Shown piece after piece: positions 13,121 through 13,124 of a stretch of 13,124 nt of DNA. The position numbers and the translations under genes were made by a program. The stretch's first letter is position 1. Each line of letters starts with the position of its first letter. Under the pieces are notes generated by a model. The model was not told the DNA's origin, did no database searches, and worked only from the letters and a program-made list of their open reading frames with translations. Origin of the DNA: JANXVV01 sp038230975 (GTDB taxonomy: Bacteria > Planctomycetota > Phycisphaerae > Tepidisphaerales > Tepidisphaeraceae); the NCBI GenBank assembly GCA_038230975.1, contig JBBRMF010000142.1, positions 1-13,124 of the forward strand, given 5' to 3'.

Positions 13121-13124
13121 TTCA

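Noticed and set aside
1..13124. CRISPR array, insertion sequence, prophage, toxin-antitoxin or defence island
   Set aside because: No regularly spaced direct repeats, transposase, integrase or phage gene, and no paired small genes of toxin type were seen. The repeats present are isolated hairpins.

Overview
The window looks like chromosomal DNA of a planctomycete, most likely a Phycisphaerae-type soil or freshwater lineage. The grounds are indirect. There is a Tat-exported Gfo/Idh/MocA oxidoreductase, a secreted SUMF1-domain protein, a secreted DUF5722 glycosidase-like protein, a stand-alone copy of a sulfatase-associated beta-sandwich domain, small secreted proteins with Pro/Thr linkers, and intergenic hairpin repeats of a style common in planctomycete genomes. 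No phage, transposase, CRISPR or plasmid signature was seen.

Layout, left to right. Positions 1-595 hold a TetR/CecR-type regulator (minus) cut by the window edge. A repeat-rich gap follows, then an S41 C-terminal processing protease (plus, 1003-2406). Next is a minus-strand cluster transcribed right to left: SUMF1-domain protein (5618-4500), Gfo/Idh/MocA oxidoreductase (4368-3064) and a cytochrome b562-like protein (2997-2509). Structured spacers separate these genes. Divergent from the cluster is a lipoprotein ApbE flavin transferase (5695-6789), followed by a GNAT acetyltransferase (6940-7383) that meets a 75-residue secreted protein (7612-7385) tail to tail with one base between stops. 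Then come a DUF5722 protein (minus, 9461-7830), a divergent YqgE/AlgH protein (9644-10198), a sulfatase-associated-domain protein (minus, 10766-10251), a divergent Aat-like transferase (minus, 11933-11199), a two-module Spy/LTXXQ-like periplasmic protein (minus, 12768-12040) and tRNA-Gly(UCC) (13048-13120).

Functionally, many products are exported: the protease, the Spy-like chaperone, ApbE, the b562-like protein, the oxidoreductase and two carbohydrate-related proteins. The window therefore reads as ordinary envelope and periplasm genes, not one coherent new system. A periplasmic redox link between the oxidoreductase and the b562-like protein is possible but unproven.

The most unusual content is non-coding. 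Several hairpin families are present. One occurs as two ~70-bp copies that carry a paired insertion in both arms. Another occurs at two gene junctions where stop codons face each other and shows a compensatory base-pair change. The spacer before the oxidoreductase has interlocking inverted repeats with a terminator-like arm ahead of the ribosome binding site. At the protein level, three enzymes (the Aat-like transferase, ApbE and the SUMF1 protein) appear to have substitutions at positions that are functionally important in their families; these are my own unaided alignments.
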